From contig JAUXBI010000118.1 of the NCBI GenBank assembly GCA_030619435.1, positions 1-5,763 on the forward strand: a DNA stretch of 5,763 nucleotides, read 5' to 3'. This document shows positions 1 to 5,627 of the stretch, piece by piece. The notes below the pieces were generated by a model. The model did not search any database. It had not been told where the DNA came from and saw only the letters and a list, made by a program, of their open reading frames with translations. The position numbers and the translations under genes are program-made. Position 1 is the first letter of the stretch. Each line of letters begins with the position of its first letter. This stretch comes from Syntrophaceae bacterium. Its GTDB lineage: Bacteria; Desulfobacterota; Syntrophia; Syntrophales; UBA2210.

Positions 1-176
1 AGCCATCGCGCGGATGATTTTACTTCATCGTCAGAGCTGAATATAGCGGAATAGATCAGGTCATCGATAAGAACATCCCGCAGACGATTCTCGTCCGATA
101 TAACGATGTCCCCTTTGACAATAGTCAGTACATCGATAATATTCTGCTTCAACTGGTCAATGGTCTGATAAATCAT
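1..176 (-). CDS. Unidentified protein, N-terminal 58 residues (truncated by window edge)
   Basis: An open frame begins at an ATG at 176 and runs off the left edge, giving 58 residues that begin MIYQTIDQLKQ. The start is supported by an AGAGGA Shine-Dalgarno sequence about seven bases upstream. It lies 20 bases after the fbp stop codon, so it is probably the second gene of an fbp operon. The visible part is soluble, mixed helix/strand in character and rich in Ile, Asp and Val, with no signal peptide, membrane segment or cysteine. I do not recognise the family with confidence. Its place next to fbp makes a sugar-phosphate enzyme, for example an aldolase, a reasonable guess, but no catalytic motif falls inside the fragment. 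That it is a real gene is well supported; its function is not. Confidence 0.75.
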   Translation of the reverse strand, partial: MIYQTIDQLKQNIIDVLTIVKGDIVISDENRLRDVLIDDLIYSAIFSSDDEVKSSARW

Positions 177-196
177 GGCGGATTCCTCTGTCGCGT

Positions 197-1147
197 TTAT
201 ATTGTTGTTGTATTGCCCTCTAAAAATAACTTTGCCGTTTCCACTTCGTATTTACTTCCTATATATATTGGGCACCTTTGATCAATCATTTTTGGTTTTA
301 TTGAAAGAATGCTTTGCTTTCCGTCTGTGGCCATTCCCCCGGCCTGTTCCATAAGAAATGCCATGGGCTGTAGCTCAAAGATAAGACGCAATTTGCCGTT
401 GGGGCTTCCCTTCAGCGCCGGGTATGTAAAGATGCCACCTCTCTTTATCAGGATCTGATTGATATCCGGGACAAATCCACCGCTGTAGCGCAGTTTATAC
501 CCTTCTTTTTCCAGGTACTGTATGTAATGGAGGTGTTCCTGCGTCCAATCCCTCCTGAGTCCTCCGATACTATATATATTTCCCTTTTCCCCGAGGGTTA
601 TGTCTTCTTCGGAGAGCACATATTCCCCCTCTTTGTTAAGGACAAATTCATGAGTTCCCTTGCCTGCCGAATAGATCATCGTGATCAAAGGCCCGTAGGT
701 TACATACATTGCGGCTACGAGACTTTTATCACCCCCCGTCAGAATGGATTCCCTGTGGATACCGATGATGGTTCCAATTGCGAGGTTTGTCTCCACCAGA
801 GAAGAACCGTCCAGAGGATCAGCAGTTACAATGTATTTTTCTCCTCCTCTGCCCACCTGGACTATGGATTCACGTTCTTCCGAGGCGTACTGGCTGACGA
901 AGCCTGAGAACTCAAGCTGGTGTTTGATAATTTCGTCGGAACTCCTGTCCAGGGCGAGCTGCTCTTCTCCATAGATATTTTCAAAGCCGGCCAGTTTCCT
1001 GTTGGATTCCTGGATCTTGGAGGAGATATATTTCCCTGTTACGGCTATCTGCCAGATAAGCCTGCGCAGGTCTACCTCAATACCGGCCATCCACATATGC
1101 CGTCTCAGATCAATAAACTGTTTGGTCGCATCAGATATATTTTCCAT
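197..1147 (-). CDS. fbp: Class I fructose-1,6-bisphosphatase
   Basis: This 316-residue cytoplasmic enzyme should hydrolyse fructose-1,6-bisphosphate to fructose-6-phosphate and phosphate in gluconeogenesis. The class I signatures are all present in order. SEERE has the metal-binding Glu90/Glu91. ADPLDGSS has the metal ligands Asp110 and Asp113. A later GGIFTYPA is followed by GKLRLIFELQPMAF, with Tyr242, Lys252 and the metal-binding Glu258, and then EQAGG. Lys104-Tyr105 match the AMP-site Lys/Tyr pair of the mammalian enzyme. Two usually conserved asparagines are replaced: the one after DPLDGSS is Leu117, and the one in the YSINEG motif is Gly195. This points to a divergent subfamily. The length is close to the family norm of about 330. 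The ATG at 1147 follows AAAGGA by five bases. The gene starts a unit after the tRNA-Leu terminator and ends 20 bases before the next gene. Confidence 0.95.
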   Translation of the reverse strand: MENISDATKQFIDLRRHMWMAGIEVDLRRLIWQIAVTGKYISSKIQESNRKLAGFENIYGEEQLALDRSSDEIIKHQLEFSGFVSQYASEERESIVQVGRGGEKYIVTADPLDGSSLVETNLAIGTIIGIHRESILTGGDKSLVAAMYVTYGPLITMIYSAGKGTHEFVLNKEGEYVLSEEDITLGEKGNIYSIGGLRRDWTQEHLHYIQYLEKEGYKLRYSGGFVPDINQILIKRGGIFTYPALKGSPNGKLRLIFELQPMAFLMEQAGGMATDGKQSILSIKPKMIDQRCPIYIGSKYEVETAKLFLEGNTTTI

Positions 1148-1197
1148 GGCAATCCTTTCTGAACTATTCCTTCTAAATTTCTAACAGGGAGATGGAT

Positions 1198-1227
1198 TTA
1201 ATACAAGCATTTTTTAATTTTTTTCAG
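1198..1227 (-). promoter_or_regulatory. Possible weak promoter for fbp
   Basis: On the minus strand a CTGAAA (1222-1227) and a TATTAA (1198-1203) are separated by 18 bases, about 50 bases upstream of the fbp start. Each hexamer matches four of six sigma70 consensus positions, and the region between is A/T-rich. A promoter is expected here because a strong terminator separates fbp from the tRNA-Leu gene upstream, but the boxes themselves are weak and the exact site is uncertain. Confidence 0.3.
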
Positions 1228-1271
1228 ATGCCGATCGTAGCGTGTAGCTAAATGGAAGATGAACCAGAAGA

Positions 1272-1304
1272 AAGGGGGTTAGCTTAAATAAAGCTAACCC
1301 CCTT
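1272..1304 (-). terminator. Intrinsic terminator after tRNA-Leu
   Basis: A perfect 14-bp inverted repeat (AAGGGGGTTAGCTT and its complement) encloses a five-base loop at 1286-1290. On the minus strand the stem is followed by TTTCTTCT, a fair U-rich tail, only nine bases after the tRNA CCA end. It most likely ends the gap-tpiA-secG-tRNA-Leu transcript and insulates fbp. The plus-strand side (TTATTATT) is also T-rich, but no plus-strand gene ends here. Confidence 0.85.
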
Positions 1305-1312
1305 ATTATTCA

Positions 1313-1399
1313 TGGTGCCGAAGCCGGGACTTGAACCCGGACGGCCGTAAGCCACTACCCCCTCAAGATAGCGTGTCTACCATATTCCACCACTTCGGC
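1313..1399 (-). tRNA. tRNA-Leu, anticodon GAG
   Basis: An 87-nt class II tRNA with encoded CCA. The acceptor stem GCCGAAG/CTTCGGC is perfect. The anticodon loop is TTGAGGG in a CTATC/GGTAG stem, giving anticodon GAG, which reads CUC and CUU leucine codons. The T arm is CCGGG-TTCAAGT-CCCGG, and a short variable arm (GGC/GCC stem) is present as expected for leucine tRNAs. The D loop is one base longer than in the E. coli GAG isoacceptor. It lies 90 bases after secG with no convincing promoter of its own, so it is probably co-transcribed with secG and processed. Confidence 0.97.
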
Positions 1400-1463
1400 G
1401 TTTTGTTGGAACCTGTTTTTCTATGTTTTTATCAATATAAACAATCAATCAGTCGTTTCTTTA

Positions 1464-1489
1464 ATCCCGATTTATCAGGATAAAGGGAT
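1464..1489 (-). other. Small hairpin immediately after secG
   Basis: ATCCC (1464-1468) pairs with GGGAT (1485-1489) and TTTAT (1471-1475) pairs with ATAAA (1480-1484), around the loop CAGG with a two-base GA bulge. The structure begins right after the secG stop. On the minus strand no U-tract follows, so it is not a classical intrinsic terminator. It may mark the 3' end of the secG mRNA or a processing point between secG and tRNA-Leu. Confidence 0.4.
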
Positions 1490-1807
1490 CTAGTCATCGG
1501 CTGTGGTGTTGTCTCCTTCGTCTGTCGGGATGGTTTGCTCGACTCCGGGTACGGAGGTTCCTTCCATTATGGAGCTGGTCTTATGCGTCGAGGAGTAAGC
1601 AAGCCACAGGGATGTCAGCATAAAGAATATTGCTATAAAGGTGGTCATCTTCCCGAGAAATGTTCCCGGGCCGCTGCTTCCGAAGACTGTCTGACTGGAG
1701 CCGCCGAACGCCGCCCCCATGTCTGCGCCCTTTCCGGTTTGCAAAAGTACGGTTAAAATCATCGCTATACATATTATGACATGAAAACTCACTATGGCTG
1801 TATGCAA
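1490..1807 (-). CDS. secG: Protein translocase subunit SecG
   Basis: A 105-residue inner-membrane protein, the small non-essential subunit that helps the SecYEG channel export proteins. Transmembrane segment 1 covers about residues 4-22. It is followed by the hallmark cytoplasmic loop LLQTGKGADMGAAFGG (21-36), then SSQTVFGSSGPGTFLGK and transmembrane segment 2 at about 52-71. The C-terminal tail (about 72-105) is acidic and Ser/Thr-rich, which is variable in the family. The start codon is TTG at 1807: an in-frame TAA lies two codons upstream, and the N-terminus MHTAIVSFHVIIC aligns with usual SecG starts. The Shine-Dalgarno AAGGAG overlaps the tpiA stop codon and is 11 bases from the TTG, a slightly long spacing, so initiation may depend on translational coupling with tpiA. 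The linkage of tpiA, secG and tRNA-Leu is common in bacteria. Confidence 0.95.
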   Translation of the reverse strand: MHTAIVSFHVIICIAMILTVLLQTGKGADMGAAFGGSSQTVFGSSGPGTFLGKMTTFIAIFFMLTSLWLAYSSTHKTSSIMEGTSVPGVEQTIPTDEGDNTTADD

Positions 1808-1822
1808 TTTTTATTGGTCTCC

Positions 1823-2581
1823 TTATCTTTCTGAAATCTTTATGATGTCCGCGAATGACCCGAAATCCAGGCCTGCCCCGCCCACAAGTGCTCCATTTAT
1901 ATCAGGCTGGTTCATCAGGCTGTCTGTGTTCTCAGGATTAACGCTGCCCCCATAAATAATCACTATTTCCGAGGCACGATCATACTCAAGATCAGTAGCT
2001 ATCGTTTTCCTGATAAAACTGTGTACTTCCTGTGCCTGGGGGGGAGTTGCCGTTTTTCCCGTACCGATCGCCCAGATGGGTTCATACGCAAGAGCAATCT
2101 TCCTTATATCATCAGAAATTATATTATTCAATCCCTCTTTTATCTGTTTTTGAATAATCCTAAAGGTTGCCCCCGATTCCCGTTCTTCCAAGGTTTCTCC
2201 TATACAGAATATGGGCTTCAGGCCGGATTTCAGGGCGGCGTGTATCTTTTTATTCAGCATCCCGCCGGTCTCACCGAACAATGTGCGACGTTCTGAATGA
2301 CCTATTATTATGAATTCACAACCCGCGTCAACAAGCATGGCAGCGGAAATTTCCCCTGTGTAGGCACCTTTTTCTTCCCAGTGCATATTTTGGGCCGATA
2401 CGTGTATGGGGGAATCCTTTAGTACTTCCACGACAGGAAACAGCGCCGTAAAGGGGGGCGCGATAACTATATCCACATCACCGGGTTTGGGAAATTTTTC
2501 TTTCAGCTGTTTCGCGAATGCGACCGCCTCGGGGATGGTTTTGTGCATCTTCCAGTTCGCGGCTATCATGGGGTTTATCAT
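1823..2581 (-). CDS. tpiA: Triosephosphate isomerase
   Basis: A 252-residue TIM-barrel enzyme, normally dimeric, that interconverts dihydroxyacetone phosphate and glyceraldehyde-3-phosphate. Visible key residues are Asn9 and Lys11 in AANWKMHK, the electrophile His95 in IIIGHSERR, the general base Glu167 in AYEPIWAIGTGKTA (with loop 6 at about 169-177), YGGSVNPEN at 210-218 and the phosphate-binding LVGGAGLD at 232-239. I chose the ATG at 2581 because GAGGA sits eight bases upstream and the protein then begins two or three residues before the usual family start. The same frame is open further upstream, with ATGs at 2596 and 2647, but those add non-homologous residues and lack a Shine-Dalgarno sequence. 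secG follows 15 bases after the stop. Confidence 0.97.
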   Translation of the reverse strand: MINPMIAANWKMHKTIPEAVAFAKQLKEKFPKPGDVDIVIAPPFTALFPVVEVLKDSPIHVSAQNMHWEEKGAYTGEISAAMLVDAGCEFIIIGHSERRTLFGETGGMLNKKIHAALKSGLKPIFCIGETLEERESGATFRIIQKQIKEGLNNIISDDIRKIALAYEPIWAIGTGKTATPPQAQEVHSFIRKTIATDLEYDRASEIVIIYGGSVNPENTDSLMNQPDINGALVGGAGLDFGSFADIIKISER

Positions 2582-2812
2582 GGTATTTGTCCTCATAGGC
2601 CTGAATTGACTATAGTCTTTTCCCAATATAGATGGCAGATCTCTCATCCTGCATGCGTAACCGTTTTCATTATCACACCACGGACCTTGACCAAAAGTTA
2701 GCCGAACCTTTGCGCAACTGGGGCAAGTGGCAGTCTCTTTGGCCGTTATTTTTATTTTTCCGGCACAAAAAACAAGTCTGCTTTTTAATGGGCAGGCCTG
2801 TGAAAAATCAGC
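2582..2812 (-). pseudogene. Possible relic of a small cysteine-rich (zinc-ribbon-like) reading frame between gap and tpiA
   Basis: The 231 bases between the gap stop and the tpiA start contain no stop codon in the frame shared by both genes. Translated from just after the gap TAA, the stretch has six cysteines at residues 7, 16, 30, 33, 46 and 54. They fall in contexts such as TATCPSCAKV and GPWCDNENGYAC, a spacing that resembles a zinc-ribbon or treble-clef metal site. The next residues (MRDLPSILGKDYSQFRP) run up to the tpiA ribosome-binding region. No ATG, GTG or TTG occurs in frame before 2647, and no Shine-Dalgarno sequence is visible, so it cannot start normally. It could be a gene that lost its start, a gap readthrough tail, or chance. 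No promoter or terminator is evident, so gap and tpiA are probably co-transcribed through it. Confidence 0.35.
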
Positions 2813-3823
2813 TTACAGTTTCGCAACTTTTTCGATAATATCAACGGTTCGGCTCGAATAACCCCACTCGTTGTCATACCAGCTTACAACTTTTACCATA
2901 TTGCCAATAGCCATAGTACACAGAGAATCAAAGATACTCGATGCGGGGTTGTGGATGATGTCCGAGCTTACGATGGGCTCATCACAGTATTCGAGGATAC
3001 CCTTGAGAGGACCCCCGGCAGCGGCTTTTACAATGGCATTAATTTCGTCAGCTGTAACTTCTTTTTTTAGTTCAGCTACCAGATCGACACAGCTTCCAAC
3101 CGGAACCGGTACTCTAAGAGCCATTCCATCGAGTTTGCCCTCAAGAGCGGGAATAACTTTGCCGACAGCCTTGGCTGCTCCTGTTGATGTCGGAATAATA
3201 TTCATTGCTGCCGCACGTGCACGACGCAAGTCGCTGTGAATCATGTCAGCGACATTCTGGTCGTTGGTATAAGAGTGAACCGTTGTCATCAAACCTTTTT
3301 CGATTCCAACAGCGTCGTTTATTACCTTTGCCAGCGGGGCCAAGCAATTGGTTGTGCAGCTTGCGTTCGAGATGCATTTTATGGCGGGCGTAAGTATGTC
3401 GTCATTTACACCCAATACCACGGTCGCGTCAATGTTGTCTTTTGCAGGCACGGTAAGAATAACCTTGCGAGCACCAGCCTTGATATGGTCGGCGTAACCG
3501 CCTTTGGGCGATTCAGCGGTGCTAAATATACCAGTCGATTCTATGGCGACATCGATAGCCATGTCCTTCCAGGGCAATTCAGCGGGGTTTTTGACGGACA
3601 GAATTTTGACTGCTTTGCCATTTATCACAATAGCTGAATCTTTTACTTCAACGGTGCCGCTCCAAGGCCCCATTACCGTGTCGTATTTGAACAAATGCCC
3701 CAGCGATTTAGCATCTGCCAGGTCATTTATAGCTACCAGCTCCATATCTTTCCGACTGCTGATAATCCTCGCTACAGCTCTGCCGATTCGGCCGAATCCG
3801 TTAATTGCAACTTTTATTGCCAT
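2813..3823 (-). CDS. gap: Type I glyceraldehyde-3-phosphate dehydrogenase
   Basis: A 336-residue cytoplasmic enzyme that oxidatively phosphorylates glyceraldehyde-3-phosphate to 1,3-bisphosphoglycerate. The N-terminal Rossmann motif INGFGRIGR spans residues 7-15. Asp34 in AIND is the residue that normally favours NAD over NADP. The catalytic Cys156 lies in [12 protein letters not shown], and the partner His183 in TVHSYTNDQ. The conserved [20 protein letters not shown] and WYDNEWGYS motifs are present, and the length is typical. In the S-loop, the Leu-Pro pair of classical NAD-specific enzymes (DLPHKDLRR) is Met194-Ile195 here, so cofactor preference is not fully certain. The ATG at 3823 follows AGGAAG by seven bases. 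The gene is first in its transcription unit, about 60 bases downstream of a strong promoter. pgk is not next to it. Confidence 0.97.
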   Translation of the reverse strand: MAIKVAINGFGRIGRAVARIISSRKDMELVAINDLADAKSLGHLFKYDTVMGPWSGTVEVKDSAIVINGKAVKILSVKNPAELPWKDMAIDVAIESTGIFSTAESPKGGYADHIKAGARKVILTVPAKDNIDATVVLGVNDDILTPAIKCISNASCTTNCLAPLAKVINDAVGIEKGLMTTVHSYTNDQNVADMIHSDLRRARAAAMNIIPTSTGAAKAVGKVIPALEGKLDGMALRVPVPVGSCVDLVAELKKEVTADEINAIVKAAAGGPLKGILEYCDEPIVSSDIIHNPASSIFDSLCTMAIGNMVKVVSWYDNEWGYSSRTVDIIEKVAKL

Positions 3824-3888
3824 CTGAAATCTTCCTTTCTCTTAATCTGGATAAAATTTAATAGTTTTGAATACAATACGGGCCAAGC

Positions 3889-3917
3889 ATCCTATTTGGA
3901 GATGTCGATACTGTCAA
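3889..3917 (-). promoter_or_regulatory. Sigma70-type promoter for gap-tpiA-secG-tRNA-Leu
   Basis: The minus strand shows a perfect TTGACA (3912-3917), a 17-base spacer and TAGGAT (3889-3894). Transcription should start near 3882, leaving a leader of about 58 bases before gap. It is the only strong promoter seen upstream of the gap unit, and it stands back-to-back with the Memo promoter: the two -35 boxes are 61 bases apart. I see no clear operator palindrome between them. Confidence 0.75.
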
Positions 3918-3978
3918 GCATTTATTAACAGGAGAAAATGTATTTTTTGTGTTTTGTTTCCGCCGCCACAAGTCGGTC

Positions 3979-4007
3979 TTGACAGCGGGGGTAATCATTT
4001 ATAAAAT
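3979..4007 (+). promoter_or_regulatory. Sigma70-type promoter for the Memo-AMMECR1 locus
   Basis: TTGACA (3979-3984), a 17-base spacer and TAAAAT (4002-4007) make a near-consensus promoter. Transcription would start near 4014. The first ATG on the predicted message is therefore the signal-peptide frame at 4038, about 24 bases in, while the Memo ATG lies about 104 bases in. Confidence 0.75.
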
Positions 4008-4037
4008 ACACAGATCGGAAAGTGATCGTCAGGAACA

Positions 4038-4130
4038 ATGAATAAGTTTGTCAAAACAATATCTTGTATAATCCTTGTTATTTTCCTTGTCTTTTCGGTT
4101 TCGGCAAAGGAGGAGAAATGGACAATGTAA
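4038..4130 (+). CDS. 30-codon Sec signal-peptide-like ORF overlapping the Memo start
   Basis: ATG at 4038 opens a 30-residue frame ending at TAA 4128-4130. It has the full layout of a Sec signal peptide: basic N-region MNKFVKT, hydrophobic core at about residues 8-19 (ISCIILVIFLVF) and a VSA cleavage motif at 21-23 before KEEK. A weak AGGA lies three bases before the ATG. It is the first frame after the predicted promoter and overlaps the Memo start (4118) by 13 bases in another frame. At the AAA codon 4116-4118, a -1 slip would join KEEK directly to MDNVRKAV of Memo. It may be a true leader or micro-protein that couples translation, the N-terminus of a secreted Memo protein split by a one-base deletion or sequencing error, or a programmed frameshift. 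The hydropathy pattern is clear; its use is inference. Confidence 0.55.
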   Translation: MNKFVKTISCIILVIFLVFSVSAKEEKWTM

Positions 4131-5524
4131 GGAAAGCGGTTATTGCGGGTACGTGGTATCCGGGAGATCCGACGCGACTGAAGGCTGATATAGAAAGATA
4201 CCTCCGCAGTGCGCGGGTGGCTGATATTGATGGAAAAGTGATAGGACTTGTTGCGCCTCATGCCGGGTACGTGTATTCGGGACAGGTTGCCGCCTGTGCT
4301 TACAAGGTCGTGCAGGGAAATAAGTTCGACGCGGTGATTTTAATAGGACCAAGTCACAGGGCGCATTTCCGGGGGACTTCCATATATAATGGGGAGGGAT
4401 ATGAGACCCCGCTGGGTGTTATGCCTGTTGATTCAAGCCTGGCCGGGGAGATAGTGTCGTACAGCAATGGCACGGTATCACTTGTTCCCGATGACCGTTC
4501 ACCGGAAAATTCCCTTGAGATCCAGGTACCCTTTCTGCAGGTGGTCCTGGGTGATATTCCTTTTGTTCCCGTCTTGATGGGGACACAGGACATGGATACC
4601 TGCAGGGTATTGGCCGATGCGATTATAAAAGCTGTTGGAGACAAGAAAGTGCTGGTTATTGCCAGTTCCGATTTTTCTCACTATCATGGTTACGATAAGG
4701 CGGTCGAAATGGATTCGGCAGCGCTTGGACACATTGAAAAGATGGATATAGAGGGATTCCTGCGGAGCCTTGAAAGCGAAAAATGCGAGGCGTGCGGCGC
4801 CGGGGCTGTTATCGTAACTATGATGGTAGCCAGAGCGATGGGAGCGGACAGGGGCAGAGTGCTGAAGTATATGAATTCCGGTGATGTCACGGGGGATAAA
4901 AGCGGAGTCGTTGGGTATGCCGCCGTTGTCTTTTATGAAGATGCCGGGAACAGTATAAAGAAGAGGAAAATTGCCGGGGATGAGCTGACAAAACAGGAAA
5001 AAGAACTGCTTCTCAGAATAGCGAGGGAGAGTATCGAATCCGGGTTTGCCGGAGGAGAAATGCCCCGTCTTAAAATAGAGTCCAGTACCCTGGAGAAGAA
5101 AATGGGTGCCTTTGTTACACTCAAAAAACAGGGCCGGTTGAGGGGGTGCATAGGGCTTATCGAGGGTAAAAAGGCCCTGCATGAAACTGTTGAAGAAATG
5201 GCACAGGCGGCAGCCTTCAAAGATCCGCGGTTCCGTCCCGTAAAGGAAAATGAGCTTGAGGGGCTGGATATAGAGATATCAGCGTTGACACGATTGAGAC
5301 AGATAGAGGATGTTAGTGAGATTGAAGTAGGATGGCACGGAATCTACATTGTAAAGGGTTTCCATTCGGGATTGCTGTTGCCGCAAGTTGCCACGGAATA
5401 TAACTGGGACAGGGACACATTCCTGAGAGAGACCTGCGCCAAGGCAGGCCTGCCGCAGGACGCCTGGAAGGATAAGGACACAAAGATATTTATTTTTTCC
5501 GCAAGTGTTTTTGGCGAAGAGTAA
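4118..5524 (+). CDS. Memo-AMMECR1 fusion (AmmeMemoRadiSam system proteins B and A)
   Basis: A 468-residue two-domain protein. Residues about 1-275 form a Memo domain, a fold related to class III extradiol dioxygenases. His48 (APHAGY), His80 (GPSH) and Cys226 (EACGAGA) correspond to the metal/active-site His, His and Cys of human MEMO1, and SSDFSH holds Asp185 and His188. After a basic linker (KKRK, 281-284), residues about 291-468 form an AMMECR1 domain with the hallmark LRGCIG (341-346), AAFKDPRFRPV (365-375) and LPQVATEYNWDRDTFL (421-436). In bacteria and archaea these domains occur fused or clustered with a radical SAM protein, which is not in this window; the biochemical role is not settled. 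The ATG at 4118 follows a near-perfect AAAGGAGG by four bases. A TTG at 4064 also opens the frame but has no such site. A signal-peptide-like frame overlaps the start, so the natural product may be exported. Confidence 0.93.
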   Translation: MDNVRKAVIAGTWYPGDPTRLKADIERYLRSARVADIDGKVIGLVAPHAGYVYSGQVAACAYKVVQGNKFDAVILIGPSHRAHFRGTSIYNGEGYETPLGVMPVDSSLAGEIVSYSNGTVSLVPDDRSPENSLEIQVPFLQVVLGDIPFVPVLMGTQDMDTCRVLADAIIKAVGDKKVLVIASSDFSHYHGYDKAVEMDSAALGHIEKMDIEGFLRSLESEKCEACGAGAVIVTMMVARAMGADRGRVLKYMNSGDVTGDKSGVVGYAAVVFYEDAGNSIKKRKIAGDELTKQEKELLLRIARESIESGFAGGEMPRLKIESSTLEKKMGAFVTLKKQGRLRGCIGLIEGKKALHETVEEMAQAAAFKDPRFRPVKENELEGLDIEISALTRLRQIEDVSEIEVGWHGIYIVKGFHSGLLLPQVATEYNWDRDTFLRETCAKAGLPQDAWKDKDTKIFIFSASVFGEE

Positions 5525-5538
5525 ATATTTATAATTTT

Positions 5539-5560
5539 ATCGCTCAAGTCGCGATTTTTG
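5539..5560 (+). terminator. Weak intrinsic terminator after the Memo-AMMECR1 gene
   Basis: ATCGC (5539-5543) pairs with GCGAT (5551-5555) around a seven-base loop and is followed by TTTTG, 15 bases after the stop codon. A wider alternative pairing joins TTTTATC (5535-5541) to GATAAAA (5560-5566). The stem is only five base pairs, so termination efficiency is uncertain, but the position is right for ending the Memo transcript before the tRNA promoter. Confidence 0.45.
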
Positions 5561-5571
5561 ATAAAAAACTC

Positions 5572-5600
5572 TTGACAAATACATCTTTTGGATTTAATCT
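5572..5600 (+). promoter_or_regulatory. Promoter for tRNA-Thr and any downstream genes
   Basis: A perfect TTGACA (5572-5577) is followed by two possible -10 boxes: TTTAAT at 5593-5598 (better match, 15-base spacer) or TAATCT at 5595-5600 (17-base spacer). Transcription would start near 5605, about 75 bases before the tRNA, leaving a 5' leader that RNase P would remove. Confidence 0.6.
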
Positions 5601-5627
5601 TCGCCTTTTCCATTGAAAGAGATAAAT

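Noticed and set aside
527..1162. Several plus-strand frames across fbp
   Set aside because: They overlap a well-supported FBPase gene in antisense and carry no family motifs or ribosome sites.
2582..2647. Longer tpiA start at 2647 (22 extra residues)
   Set aside because: No Shine-Dalgarno sequence precedes it, the extra residues are not TIM-like, and the ATG at 2581 has GAGGA at ideal spacing and matches the family start.
2632..2838. 68-residue plus-strand frame antisense to the gap-tpiA spacer
   Set aside because: It has no ribosome site or promoter and runs into the 3' end of gap in antisense. Its openness follows from the minus-strand composition.
3236..3637. 133-residue plus-strand frame inside gap
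   Set aside because: It lies wholly antisense to a clearly functional gap gene and lacks a ribosome site or recognisable motifs.
3938..3982. 14-codon frame (MYFLCFVSAATSRS) with a GGAG just upstream
   Set aside because: It lies before the Memo promoter on the plus strand with no promoter of its own and ends within the -35 box. A chance mini-frame in A/T-rich intergenic DNA is more likely.
4064..4117. TTG start at 4064 for the Memo-AMMECR1 protein
   Set aside because: No ribosome site precedes it and the added residues are the out-of-frame reading of the signal-peptide segment. The ATG at 4118 has AAAGGAGG directly upstream.
4499..5182. 227-residue minus-strand frame inside the Memo-AMMECR1 gene
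   Set aside because: It is antisense to a gene with conserved motifs on the plus strand. The composition is shadow-like, and no start signal is seen.
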